Under the pieces are notes generated by a model, which was given only the letters and a program-made list of their open reading frames with translations, made no database searches and was not told where the DNA came from. Shown here piece after piece: positions 45,672 to 56,869 of a stretch of 64,000 bases of DNA. Origin of the DNA: Flaccisagitta enflata (lineage: Eukaryota > Chaetognatha > Sagittoidea > Aphragmophora). Numbering within the stretch: position 1 is the first letter of the stretch; every line of letters starts with the position of its first letter. The stretch covers positions 81,778,001 to 81,842,000 of the forward strand of contig OZ231126.1 of the NCBI GenBank assembly GCA_965153355.1, in the 5' to 3' direction. Both the position numbers and the translations under genes were made by a program.

Positions 45672-45986
45672 CATCAATCCATCCATCCATCCATCCATCC
45701 ATCCATGAATTAGGTTTATCCTTCAATCCATCCTTCCATCCATCCATCCATCCATCTGTCCGTCCTTCCCCCTGTCTTTCCATTTATCCGTCCGTCCATC
45801 CATCCAATGATCCATCCATCCAGCCATCCATCCATCCATCCATCCATCCATCCTTTAGTCCATCCATCCATCCATCCATCTGTCCGTCCTTCCCCATCTT
45901 TCCATCCATCCATTCATCCATCCATCCATCCATCCATCCATCCATCCATCCATCCATCCATCCATCCATCCATCCATCCATCCATG
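45672..45986. repeat. (CATC)n array with interruptions
   Basis: CATC/TCCA units with CGTC and TTCC variants and a longer-period internal duplication (CATCTGTCCGTCCTTCCCC recurs at about 45753 and 45876). Confidence 0.9.
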
Positions 45987-45991
45987 AATTA

Positions 45992-46620
45992 TGCACAGTC
46001 GCCCAGAGCTTGACGCCAGTTGACCTGAAATGATCGCCACCAACTTCAGTGGTTACCTGACCCTGATGGTGCATAGATTACATTTCTAGAAAAAAATGAA
46101 ATCTGTTTTGTGGCGCTTTTTAAGACATCTAAAAAAATAGTACTATTTTACTATATTTCTTACCATAACTCTTTGTGATGCATTTTTTTGGTAATTCTGA
46201 CTGCAGATTTTATCTCAGACGATAGTTTCCGGTTTGTTTGATAGGTCACACTATATACTTTTGCAAAAAAATAAAAAGTTAAATTTTGTTGTTTAACATT
46301 GTTTTATAAAGTAATGTGACCAAAAAATAAGCTTTTATTTCTTTTGCAAAAGTATATAGTGTGACATATTTAACGAACCGGAAACTATCAACCGAGATAA
46401 AATCTGCGGTCAGAATTACAAAAAAAAAAAATGCATCACAAAGAGTTATAGTAAAAAATATAAAAAAATAATAATATTTTTTCAGATATCTTAAAAAGCG
46501 CCCCAAAACAGATTTCATTTTTTCTAGAAATGTAATCTATCCACCATCAGAGTCATGAAACCACTGAAGTTGGTGACGATCATTTCAGGTCAACTGGCGG
46601 CAAGCTCTGGGCGACTGTGT
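45992..46620. mobile_element. Foldback element C4 flanked by CATC arrays
   Basis: GCACAGTCGCCCAGAGCTTG is mirrored by CAAGCTCTGGGCGACTGTGT. Arms of about 270 bp follow each other closely (CCACCAACTTCAGTGG, TAGATTACATTTCTAG, CCGGTTTG and CACTATATACTTTTGC each have inverted partners), with a loop of about 80 bp near 46270-46350. Confidence 0.9.
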
Positions 46621-46629
46621 ATGTTTATC

Positions 46630-47040
46630 CTTCAATCCATCTTTCCATCCATCCATCCATCCATCCATCCATCCATCCATCCATCTGTCCGTCCTTCCCC
46701 CTGTCTTTCCATCCATCCGTCCGTCCATCCATCCAATGATCCATCCATCCATGAATTAGGATTATCCGTTAGTCCATCCATCTATTTATCTGACCGTCCT
46801 TCCCTCATCTTACCATTATCTCACCTTACTCATCTTACTCATCTTATCCATTCATCCATCCATCCATCCATGAATTAGGATTATTCTTTAGTCCATCCAT
46901 CCATCCATCCATCCAACTTTCCGTCCTTCCCCCATCTTTCCATCCATCCATCCATCCATCTGTCCATCCTTCCCCCCGTCTTTCCATCCATCCATCCATC
47001 CGTCCGTCCATCTGATCATCCGTTCGTCCATCAGTCCATC
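46630..47040. repeat. (CATC)n array, second copy
   Basis: Same strand and same internal variants (CATCTGTCCGTCCTTCCCC) as the array left of the foldback. CATGAATTAGGATTATTC spacers recur. Confidence 0.9.
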
Positions 47041-47233
47041 CAGCAAGGTTACGGGTATGGCTGAACATTCGCGGTCCTTGGAAAACATCTCGAAAGCCTT
47101 TTACTGCTTAGTCCATTTATTCGCATGACAATCTTTTCACGAGTTTATGTGTGTTCGAGTGCGAATGCGTGTGCGTGTCAGTTCATACGTCTTTGCACGG
47201 TGTTCTTGTCTGTAAAGATGACGCAGCTAGTCA
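47041..47233. other. MEK intron DNA
   Basis: No feature seen. Confidence 0.4.
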
Positions 47234-47265
47234 GTCAGTCGGTCGGTCGGTCGGTCGGTCGGTCG

Positions 47266-47356
<91 letters not shown>
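47234..47356. repeat. (CGGT)n then (CT)n microsatellite
   Basis: CAGTCGGTCGGTCGG units pass directly into about 42 CT units. Confidence 0.95.
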
Positions 47357-47360
<4 letters not shown>

Positions 47361-47604
47361 CATCGATTGTTTGGCGCAAAACGCAAATCGGATCATCACC
47401 GGATCAAAGGCGACAGTTTTTGTGTGTTTGCTGATCGATAGTCTAAGCCAGGCTGAATGGCTGATGCGTGCCATAACTAACGAGAGAAAATAGACATCAG
47501 ACAGTAGGGCAGAAACTGTACGTACTCTATCAATATAACGGCAGTCAATGATTTATAGACGACGAGTCAGTGTTTTAGGTTGACCTCGGACCGCCCTTTC
47601 ACTC
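47357..47604. other. MEK intron DNA
   Basis: Open on the + strand after the CT array, but no domain is recognisable. Confidence 0.35.
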
Positions 47605-48266
47605 CTTTTTGGGCAGCGGCCCGATGACCTATGCTTTCACGCATAGGGGAAATTTCTCCTCCTTCTTCTTCTTCTCCTCTATCCGTCCCCCTCCTCCCCA
47701 AATCAAAGCCTAGCCTCGAGACCTTAATCCCAGCCTTGAGGCCCAAATCCCAGCCTCAAGGCCCAAATACCAGCCTCGAGGCCAAAATACCAGCCTCGAG
47801 GCCCAAATACCAGCCTCGAGGCCCAAATACCAGCCTCGAGGCCCAAATACCAGCCTCAAGGCCCTTTAGGCTAGGATTTGGGCCTCTTGGCTAGGATTTC
47901 AGTTAGGGAGGGAGGGGACAAACATAGGTAATACAGGTAACAATCATTGGCCCTTATCTATTTTGGTAAGCATTAGTGTTTTGGGTTAGACTCAGAATGA
48001 TTGTTAGTTTTGCTAAATGGAAAACTAGGAGTGATGCTCGTAGTAACCAGTCAGTGAGGGCTCACAAGGCCCTCTTCCATATTTTCAGTATGGGTATAGT
48101 GAGGGATATTGTTCCACCTATCATAGAAGAAGGAGAAGGAGAAGAAAGAGGAGAAATTTCCCCTATGTGTGAAAACAAGCCGCTGCTCTGCTCCCTCTCT
48201 CAATTTTAAGCTCAATCAACTTAAGCAGGGCACGGGTACCGCTAACCATCTAACGCTTTTGCGATT
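47605..48266 (+). mobile_element. B cassette interrupted by repeat E
   Basis: Left end TTTGGGCAGCGGCCCGATGA, ATGCTTTCACGCATAGGGGA. Right end AATTTCCCCTATGTGTGAAA, AAGCAGGGCACGGGTACCGC, CCATCTAACGCTTTTGCGA. The inner minisatellite at 47700-47870 has the unit CCTCGAGGCCCAAATACCAG. Repeat E lies between the array and the right end. Confidence 0.75.
48015..48140 (+). repeat. Repeat E, copy 2
   Basis: GGAAAACTAGGAGTGATGCT, CAGTCAGTGAGGGCTCACAA and GTGAGGGATATTGTTCCACC match the copy at 3165. Confidence 0.7.
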
Positions 48267-48287
48267 ATTTTTTCTCATTTTATTTAT

Positions 48288-48888
48288 GACGGCTTCCCTC
48301 CAATGGCAACTTTTGTATTTCAAAGAAGGTCAAAATAGAAAAAAATGTATAAATGAAAATGTAAAAAATAAGTGAATAAAAGTGATTAAGATGGCTCAAA
48401 CATAATCTTTTAAAAGAAAAATTTGCATTTATTTAGCAAGAGGACCAAGTTTAGCCAATGTTTAAAAAAAAAATTGTTTTGAAAATTTGTATTTATTTCA
48501 TTTTTGGTCACTGACAGAGGGCTGGTCAAAATTCTAAATTTGCATTGGATATGAAAAAAATGAAAAAACAAAGAACATAGTTCTCTTCCCAAATCGATTA
48601 CAGAGAGAACTATGTTTTTCAAAATGCAAAATTTTCTTGTGTTTAACTTTCTTAGAATTTCAACCTCAGAAAATGAAAAAATATATAAGCAGAAATTCAC
48701 TTGAAATCATCATTTTCATGTGAATTGCATAGTTCAAATTACATTTTAAGTCAGAATACGGTAAAAATGTACGCACTGTGTCTTTAGAAACTTATTGTTC
48801 ACTAAAAGCATTCCAGCTTCATTATTGTCCTGATAATAATGCAAAAAGTATGGTGAAACACTTCATTTTCTTTCAAAAATTTTCTGTC
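48288..48888 (+). mobile_element. MITE family D1, complete copy (601 bp)
   Basis: Begins GACGGCTTCCC and ends TCTGTC, flanked by TTAT at 48284-48287 and 48889-48892. It is closely similar throughout to the copy at 13240, including the AACATAGTTCTC hairpin. Confidence 0.9.
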
Positions 48889-48933
48889 TTATGTTCTCTT
48901 TTTTTGCCATTTTTTTTTCAACTTCTTTTTAAC

Positions 48934-49174
48934 AAGTGGCGCGGGGTCACAATACTGATGCGGACGGGTGGGCAGAGGCATCCTACCTCCAGCCTCACCC
49001 CAACCCCACCCCCAACCACTCCTGCCACGCACTCACACACCCACACACACTATAACCGCTGCAATATCATAAACGCGCGTTTTCCGCCTTATTAATTCAA
49101 GCGTGACGGACCAACGGACGGACAGACGGACCAACGGACAACGCCTCTTATAGAGATGCGTGTCCGCAACTAAA
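48934..49174 (-). mobile_element. Family A, subfamily A2
   Basis: ACAAGTGGCGCGGGGTCACA head, GCGGACGGGTGGGCAGAGGC, a C-rich segment, GACGGACCAACGGACGGAC core, and AGAGATGCGTGTCCGCAACT end. Confidence 0.8.
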
Positions 49175-49821
49175 AATTCTTTTTTCGTGAGTTGCACTTT
49201 GGCTGTCAATGTCTTGGAGAACAAATTGAGGCCATGGGAGGGTCAATGTGGGAGAGGGGAAAGGGGAAACATAAATATGGATGGATGGAGAGAGAGAAAC
49301 AGAAAAAGATATGGCTATATATAGAAGGAGGGGGGGGACCATTTTAGGCCGAATTTTGGACTACAGTTAAGACTGAAACCACTATAGTCAGATTTGGACT
49401 TGAGTGGAATGAAGAAGAACATCCCTCATTTTTAATTCTAACTAAAACGGTTTTTGTTTTTATTTCTTTAAAAGTCTGGTTTATTTTATCTGGGAAAAAG
49501 AATGGTTTATAATTTTTTTACTAAATTCTGAATTCATTTTCACTGTTGAGGTTCACCCTTTTTAGAAATCATTTTTTAAAAATTTTTTCTAAATAAGTGA
49601 AATATTGAAATTCTATTTCAGAAAAAATACATTATTATGAAAAATAATCTAGGAATAACAAAACAAGGCCAGTTGCAAACGGGTGGGCAGTATCCATGCT
49701 AACAGTTAATGAAAACATTAATCATCGCCCATCAGTTAAAATGTCAAATTATTCACCGTTAACCATTAATTGTCTTACCATACAAACAATACAGGAATTT
49801 CATATTTCACTACCTGTAAAC
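49175..49821. other. MEK intron DNA
   Basis: A short A-type head remnant (AACAAGGCCAGTTGCAAACG) is near 49671. GGACTTGAGTGGAATG near 49397 resembles sequence at 50660 and in the 613-bp element. No exon. Confidence 0.4.
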
Positions 49822-50094
49822 AAAACAAGGCCAACACCTATAAGTCACATGCGAGACTTACATTTAGAATGACTTAGAATGACTCAATATACTCTTTACT
49901 GATCTAAAATGACTTGCAGAAATAAAATTGATAAAAAAATTATAAGTATGACAAACCAACAGACCAACCAATGGACAGACGGATGGACAGACAAACAGAT
50001 GGATGGATGGACGAATAGATGGACGGACAGACAGATGGACAGACGGAGAAAGTGTGGTGTAGAGTTGTGTGCATGCAATTAAAAGTTGCTTAAA
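49822..50094 (-). mobile_element. Family A, subfamily A3
   Basis: AACAAGGCCAACACCTATAA head, repeated AGAATGACTTAGAATGACT, a GACAGACGGATGGACAGAC core, and AGAGTTGTGTGCATGCAATT end. It shares head and AATGACTT repeats with the copy at 57849. Confidence 0.8.
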
Positions 50095-50317
50095 AAACAG
50101 AAAGTGGACAAATTTGATGCCATTAAGAAACTTAAAAACTGTAAAGAAAATGAGAATCTAATGCACTGAATGACAAATCTTTTGCTTTGAATTTTTGTTT
50201 TCTCAATACAGTAATCCTCTGTACACAAATTTACAAATTTGTTTTATCTTAAATACAATGTAATTGTTTATTGATAAAACCTGCAACTACATACTCAAAC
50301 ACAAAAACTTAAAGCAC
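50095..50317. other. MEK intron DNA
   Basis: No feature seen. Confidence 0.4.
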
Positions 50318-50399
50318 CCCCCCACACACACCGACTGACAGACCAACAGACGGACGGATGGACAAAGCCACTTATAGAGTTGCGTGTCCGCAACTAAAA
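50318..50399 (-). mobile_element. Family A tail fragment
   Basis: GACAGACCAACAGACGGACG, AAAGCCACTTATAGAG, and TTGCGTGTCCGCAACTAAAA. Confidence 0.65.
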
Positions 50400-50738
50400 A
50401 TCTACATTTGTCCTTTCTTTTTTCAATAATTTAAGAATTTTAAAGGAAATGATAGTTTAAAAAAAAAAATGAAATATCATTTTTGGAGAATTTCTATGTA
50501 AAGATTTTCAAAAAGTAACAATTATAGATTGTAGAAAAAGATGACATAAAGAATTTAAGGGTGATGCAAGTTAGATCTAAACAAGGCCCAAGAAAACTTT
50601 CTTTTTGTAGTTGATTTAAAAACCACTCTTGTCAGAAGAGGCAGTTAGAGTTGGAAACCACTCAAGTCCGATTCTGCCTTGAGTGGTTAGGGAGCTTACT
50701 GCCCTCATTTTCAAATGAGGATCGGCCTTTAGTGCCCT

Positions 50739-50740
<2 letters not shown>
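50400..50740. other. MEK intron DNA
   Basis: No exon. ACCACTCAAGTCC and its inverse GGAAACCACTCAAG-like neighbours form a small hairpin near 50655-50690. Confidence 0.35.
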
Positions 50741-50821
<81 letters not shown>

Positions 50822-50878
50822 AAGGCAGTGAGACAGACAGACAGAGAGACAGACAGCAAGACAGACAGAAAGGCAGTG

Positions 50879-50909
<31 letters not shown>

Positions 50910-50932
50910 AAGACAGACAGACAGAAAGCAAG
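50741..50932. repeat. (GA)n then (CAGA)n microsatellite
   Basis: About 35 GA units, then CAGA tetranucleotides with AAGG interruptions. Confidence 0.95.
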
Positions 50933-50989
50933 AGACAAATTGTGTACTGAGACAAAAAAATTGGCCCGCATATGTTTCAGTGAAATATA

Positions 50990-51764
50990 CAGGGTGTTTC
51001 AAGTGAGTTGTAACATAAAGAATCGACATATCTTTGCTTGTAGGAACTAAAATCAATTTCTAAAAAAAATTCTAAATAGATCTTGGTCTGCAGTTTTAGC
51101 ATGCAAAATTTCATGATAGTCAGACTACTCATCTAGATGTCACATATCTTTGAAGAACATTTGTGATTTCTGACCTCATCAATTTTTATTTTTGACTCGT
51201 TATTGTACTTTTGAGTAGCTGTCTTTAATTGTGTGCTATTTTTTATCAAATTGAGCTAGAACCGAGAGATTGGTCTCAAATGACAGATAATATGTCATAG
51301 ATTTTGGATCTCCTAAAAAATTTGAAAGTTTTTCACTATTTGCGACTTTTTTAATTGAGCTTTTTGAAAATGGCAATCAAAACCTTGATGAGGTTTGACC
51401 AAAATCATACAAAAAGTCTTCAAATGTTCAAAGTTTCCCTGATTTCAAAGCTGTTGAGCGATAAATGTTCAAATATCTTTCCTTTGAGACCAATCCCAGC
51501 ATTCTAGCTCAATTAGTTTAAAAATGGCAAGCAGTTGAAGTAAGCAACTGCTAGGTACATTTATAAAAAAGATGATTTCTCACCAAAAAAGGCTGTTCTT
51601 TTGATTTTTCATTGACACACATCTATCATTTACTAAAACTTGAGGTTTGGTATAAAAAAACTGCAGACCAAGATCTTTTTAAATCTTTTTTCAGAAATTA
51701 ATTTGAGTTTCTAGAAGCAAAGATATGTCGATTCTTTATGTTACAGCTCACTTGAAACACCCTG
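50990..51764. mobile_element. MITE family J (775 bp, mariner-type)
   Basis: Starts CAGGGTGTTTCAAGTGAG and ends with the inverse CTCACTTGAAACACCCTG, flanked by TA (50988-50989 and 51765-51766). The inverted repeats extend imperfectly for about 110 bp (AAGAATCGACATATCTTTGC and inverse). No transposase ORF. Confidence 0.9.
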
Positions 51765-51766
51765 TA

Positions 51767-52003
51767 GTAAATCATTTGTTGGCCTGATTGGTCGTTTTGG
51801 TAAATTGCGAAACTGATTGATTGGCAATTTTGAAGCTGGGGCAGAGGCCCTGTTGGCCTAGCAGCCCAGTTGCCCAAAAAATTCAGTCCATCACATTGTT
51901 ATCTAGACCTCACATATTGAGATAGAGCAATTTTTTTTTATTTCGATGTGTCACGCAAAAGAACATGGACTATTGTAGATCACAACCCGCGTTTTTTTCT
52001 CAC
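51767..52003. other. MEK intron DNA
   Basis: No feature seen. Confidence 0.4.
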
Positions 52004-52111
52004 CTAACAGTTCAAAGATAGCCATGGGTTCTTGTTCACTGTCTGGATTCCGCGTTCGATTTGCGCTGCCTTTTGGAGCAACTTTGTTGGAATGTGAATT
52101 TTTTTCTGAAT
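52004..52111 (-). CDS. MEK1/2-type MAP kinase kinase, insert-linker exon
   Basis: Minus-strand exon of 108 nt with acceptor TGCACATCGCAG and donor GTGAGAAA. It reads (D)SEKNSHSNKVAPKGSANRT, RNPDSEQEP and MAIFELL(D). The end matches the MAIFELLDYIVN signature of MEK1/2, and the beginning occupies the position of the proline-rich insert of vertebrate MEK, though it is charged and Ser/Asn-rich rather than proline-rich. Phases fit both neighbours: one base (G) is supplied by the exon at 59113, and its own last G starts the Asp codon completed at 45240. The residues before MAIFELL are not conserved, so their identity as MEK sequence rests on splice signals and frame. Confidence 0.88.
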   Translation of the reverse strand: MQKKIHIPTKLLQKAAQIERGIQTVNKNPWLSLNC

Positions 52112-52689
52112 CTGCGATGTGCAAAAAAATGGACACTTTCAAATGACAATACAAGGATGACGATTACTCGGATATAAAGGCTTTTTTTTCGAAGAATTGA
52201 ACAATAAACCAACCACAAACGTCTTACAGGCACCCAGTCCATTATCAAATTGTCTTATTTTGAAATACACACTTACTCAACAACCTGCACCTGTTCAGGT
52301 CATCCTCGAGAAACCGCGTGCCAACTAAATATATAATGTTCACACTCTGTAAACAGTCCATCAAATCCCACCCTGATGGGAAAAAAACACCGAACGCCAC
52401 TTTTCCCACTCAACCCACCTATAGCTGTACTACAGATTTTGCACACATTCATAGTGTTTCACTGTAAAATTTGTTGTCAAGTGTGAACATTTAACACCTG
52501 TCTGACATTTAGGCGTAAAATTAGAGGAGGAATTACCTCATGGTTATCTCACCGATGCATTTTCTTATGGAGAAATGAGTTATGAAGGGGGGCAAGCTAA
52601 AGAAAATGTGGCATATCATGGGAAAATGCCGGCTCGTGAGCAATTTCCATGATTCGTGATTCAGATATGCTTAATGGGATTAAAGTACC
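52112..52689. other. MEK intron DNA
   Basis: No exon or repeat family recognised. Confidence 0.4.
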
Positions 52690-53130
52690 ATCCTAAAAGG
52701 CAGGGTTCACATGGTTTTTTTGATAATTTCCTAATGGATTGATAGAAAACCTTGGAAATGGTCTAGTTTGAAAGACATTTGACAGTAGAGTGTAAAAATT
52801 GAGAAATGGGGGATGGGAGCCCCTGAGGGGCCCTCCAGGGGGCCCTAAAGAAGCCCAGAATGGCAAAAATAGCCAAAAATGATCAGAATTTCTATTCTTT
52901 TGTTGGTGTTCCGATTTCATTGTCATTGGAAGAGTAAATTTGTTTCCATGAAATTGTTCTGTGGTGTGGGAGAACAGTAACCTAGATTAGAATCCTTTGG
53001 GGACCCCATTCAGGGGGGCCCACAGGCTCAAAACAACCAAATGGACACCATCAGATATGCTGAATATGACTAAAATCATGAGTTTATAGTCATTTTTTCT
53101 GCTTCATTATTATCAAAGGAGTAGGATGGC
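52690..53130 (-). repeat. Repeat M, copy 1
   Basis: Shares, inverted, GACCATTTCCAAG, TCAATTTTTACACTCTACTG-like and GGGCCCCTCAGGGGCTCCC segments with the two copies at 56870-57180 and 57181-57510. The minus-strand reading 52693-52926 (FWASLGPPGGPLRGSHPPF) resembles the reading of copy 3. Confidence 0.65.
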
Positions 53131-54221
53131 TAACAAGATACTGTCATCCTGCAAAGAAGAACCAAAATGATGGTTAAGGGCTCTTTGAAAATTACTTCCA
53201 TCCATCCATCCATACCAGTTCTTTTCGATGATTTTTGCTACTAACTTGGCTCTTTTATAAGCTGTCCTTTTTCAATCATTCATTCATTTGTTCATATATT
53301 CATTCATTTATCCATTCATTCTTTTATTCATTCATCCATTCATTTATTCATTCATTCACTCTCAAACATTCTGATTTCATGTATTTATGGATTTTAAAGA
53401 AACACATCTTTAAATTTTTCACTAATGCAATGTTAGGAACAACTGAAACCACCAACTGAATTATTGTATTGTTTGACAAGAAAAGAATTCTTTGGATTTT
53501 GTTCATCTCGTTTATTTTCCTTTTTTCAACTTTTTATCTTTAATTTCATAAAAATATTCATCTGAAATAATAGCTGCCATTTTGGAATACAATCTTAGTT
53601 AACTAAATGGCGATAGAAGGAGACTCGCCTTTATTCATTATTTTACTTCAGAGGAGGGTAAAACTTGAAGCAGAAGGGTCAAATAGGTTGATATAGGACC
53701 ATTGGAGATTAGACTTAAAAATGGGTACACTGAGACTCCTTGAGTTGGGAGAGAATTACAATCAGTAATGACACTATTCAAGAATACCTATTAAACTAAA
53801 ACAAAGCACAAGAGAAAAATTGACATGGCTTCGTCTGAGAATTTGTGAATAAATCTTTGAAACACCCAAAAATTTGTCCGAGATGTAAGAAATGGAGTCA
53901 AAAAGAGTCAGGTTGACTTTTCTCGACCCCAATTGTTACGATTTTTAATGACACAAAAAAGAAATTTCTTTCCCTGGGACTAAATTCATATTTGTTCATT
54001 ATCATAACGTGATCATACTTGTATCATCAGTTATATCTAGTCCTATTCTAACATTGATCAATATGTCTGTCAGAGAGCCTAGAAAAGCCAAATATGAACT
54101 CTGCTTGGCAAGAAAGTTTTTCCTTCCAATGACTTTTAAGGTCCCGTTGATCTGTATGAGAGAGAAAGAGTTCTAGGTCATTTTCAGTGGTTACACACTG
54201 ACAAATTGACAGTTTGGACAA
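53131..54221. other. MEK intron DNA
   Basis: A TTCA-rich degenerate tract lies at about 53273-53360. A C6-like piece (ATGTCTGTCAGAGAGCC) begins near 54061. No exon recognised. Confidence 0.4.
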
Positions 54222-54500
54222 CAGCCTCAAAGGGGACTAAGACCTGTAGAACACAGGGGGTTTGTCTGTCCTCCCCTCCCTGATCAGGCCTCTCAGACCT
54301 CAAATCGGCCCTTTCTGGCTTCAAGTCAATCATTTCAGGCCTCAATTCAGCCCTCTTAGGCTTTCAGACTTTAAATCAGTCCTATCAAAGCTCAAATCAG
54401 CCCTTTCCAGTCCAGATGAGTCGCTTTCTCAGGCCTCAAATCAGCTTTGAGGAAGCTTTCAGGCTATCATAGGCCCTCAATCAGCCCTCAACAGTCAGTC
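54222..54500 (+). mobile_element. Partial B cassette
   Basis: AACAGCCTCAAAGGGGACTA, AGACCTGTAGAACACAGGGG, then a degenerate CAGGCCTC/CAAATCAG minisatellite. The right end is not seen. Confidence 0.65.
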
Positions 54501-55117
54501 CCAATTCTGTATTAATCCATATATTTGTATCTTAACATACTTCCCAAACAAAAACTTTTTCCATCTGAGCATATTTCAGTAAATTGAAATATAGTTTGAT
54601 TTTCTCAGTTTAGCTTTTGTAAAATCTAAACGAATTTCATAGATGTTTGTCTTGTTCAAAGATTTTCAACTGATTTTTCCTCTTAAATTCTAGAAGAAAT
54701 ACGTTCATAAATGCTTACCATTCAATCATATCATTGGCATGTGCCCAGTTTTGTGCCGGGGGCCATTTTCTAGTGTTCATGGTGAGATAAACAAGTTTTC
54801 CTGCAGAACTCAGCATACCGTGTTTTGCCATCGACCAAGTTCATTTTCCTCAAAATATTTGATTTTATTCCGAATAAAATTCTATTTTCATTATGGAGAC
54901 CTACAAAAGAGATCGTCTTCGCTTATCTCGAGGAATTTACTGATTCAACTTTTTAAGCTGGCCAGTCTGAAGATAGTGACGACGTTACTATAAAATCTTA
55001 CATCATTAGAAACCCTGGCGTTTAAGCTTTCCCTTCGTCCATCTTTTTTTTTTTTTTTTCAATATTTTCAATATCTTAGATGTGCTGATCACAAGAAACG
55101 TGTTTTTGACTTTTTAG
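54501..55117. other. MEK intron DNA
   Basis: Contains AAAATCTAAACGAAT (54622). No exon recognised. Confidence 0.4.
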
Positions 55118-55220
55118 TCATGTGCTACACGACTATTTTTTTCAGTTTTTCATTCTTTGACCACACTGGTCCTGCCCAAATGGTCAAGTGACCGAGATAG
55201 CCGTGTAACCAACCTTGTTA
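55118..55220 (+). mobile_element. Family A element, internally deleted
   Basis: TTAGTCATGTGCTACACGAC end; the GTCC core is missing; CCTGCCCAAATGGTC; GATAGCCGTGTAACCAACCT and TGTT. Confidence 0.7.
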
Positions 55221-55472
55221 CTGTAAGTGGGGGAAATCATCGTGACTTTTTTTTGCCAAAACTTTGAGAGGTCATATTTTGTGAATGGATAGCCCGATTG
55301 ACTTGATTTGTTGTCTACTGATGTGTAAAGTTTCAAAAAATTTTAGATTGTCCAACCACCCAAACCAGCCTAAAAACCCAAAAATCTCAAATTAGCGTAG
55401 CTACAAAAATATTCAATGAAATTTCCTGAAATTTTGCATGAATAACCAACGAAACCCTTTACAAATCCCGAG
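55221..55472. other. MEK intron DNA
   Basis: No feature seen. Confidence 0.4.
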
Positions 55473-55474
55473 TA

Positions 55475-56069
55475 ACAGGGTGTGCAAAATTATCCGGACT
55501 TGCTCCATTGAAAGAAAACCACACTTAGAAGTGATCCAGCACAATGAAATTTGAGCTATAGTACCCCAGCTGGTCATGCTAGAAGCTAGTATTGATTGTA
55601 GGTATTTTTTAAATACCTTGTCACTATGGGAGTTATATAATTTGAAGCAAAGATTTTGATTTTGACAGGATTTTATTTTGTTAGCAAAATAGGTTACAAA
55701 ATCTTAGATTCTTGTATTTGTAGATCTTCTATTGTGACTTTTTCAGCTTGACACACACTATGCTTAGGGAGGTAAGTTAAATCAACATCGCTGGAGCTCA
55801 CAAAAGCAAATAAACAAGGCCTAATGGGCAAGAAAAACTAACAACAGAATTTCAGTTTTTTTTAAGATATCTTTTCAAGGAGTGTTTTATCTAAATCAAA
55901 TATACCTGAAAAATTTTATTTCTGACATTTTTATTCTTTATGAGTTCTGGTTTTAAATGCTTAAAAGGATACTTTTTCATATCTACCTCTCATGCTTTTA
56001 AAAATCATTTTTACTACAGGGTTTTTAGGAAAAGTAACTGTCAAATCCGGATAATTTTGCACACCCTGT
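55475..56069. mobile_element. MITE family K (595 bp, mariner-type)
   Basis: Starts ACAGGGTGTGCAAAATTATC and ends GATAATTTTGCACACCCTGT, flanked by TA (55473-55474 and 56070-56071). TCCGGA follows in both arms. No transposase ORF. Confidence 0.9.
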
Positions 56070-56071
56070 TA

Positions 56072-56654
56072 GGTTGCACAGCGATCACGTGATCACTTTA
56101 GCCGTAATCGCCATAATGATTTGTTGAGTTTCCCTTTTTTTTGTTTGACGCAATTGACGACGCGCACGGCCCCTTTGCTTGGAATATTTATCATGTCATT
56201 ATCCAACTTGATGCACTCTAACGTGGATATGCTTAACAGCTATCAGCGAAGACTAGTTTGTTGTTTAACAACATTTCTTTTAAAGAGTTTCGCAAAAAAA
56301 TTCACTTTCTTTTTAATTTGTGGAGGAAAATTCAGTAATTGTCACATTTACGTGGCTTCTTGACCGGTTGAAAGAAGCTCGCATTTTGTTCATCCCTCTT
56401 TAATTTTTCATCTCACCGATTGTTTTAGTATTGGATAGGGTAAAACAGAGTAAATATTATGAGAACTTGAAAATCGCTTTGTTACTTTGTTTTGAGTGTC
56501 AGAAAAATAAGGGAAAGACGCAAGTGATATTTCAATATATGAAAATATGCTCAGATAATCAATGTTGCTTTATCTCCTTACATGATTAGATATGTTCATA
56601 TGGATGAATGTGGAATTGGGACTGACTGTCTACAGCATCTCGGCTTTCTCAAAC
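56072..56654. other. MEK intron DNA
   Basis: A + strand reading 56121-56363 is open for 80 codons without recognisable domain. Confidence 0.35.
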
Positions 56655-56760
56655 AGGACGGACAAAACTCCCCTTGTGTTCCACAGGGCATCATCTCTTT
56701 CGGGGCCGCTGCCTTACAATCCCGGAAAGCAAACCACATGTAGCCCTTGGTTGACCTAAG
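56655..56760 (+). mobile_element. B cassette right-end fragment
   Basis: GGACGGACAAAACTCCCCTT, GTGTTCCACAGGGCATC, TTTCGGGGCCGCTGCCTTAC. Confidence 0.7.
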
Positions 56761-56869
56761 GGCCCTCTTGCACAAGGTCTCTAGGAACCCTTTGCAGATG
56801 GCAGTATCTTTACATCAAGTTCACTCCCGCTTTATCAATAGAGCAGATATAACAACAACAAAAATCATG

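Noticed and set aside
45807-46013. IHPSIHPS / DGWMDGWM repeat proteins (also 46555-47068)
   Set aside because: CATC tetranucleotide arrays translated, open on both strands.
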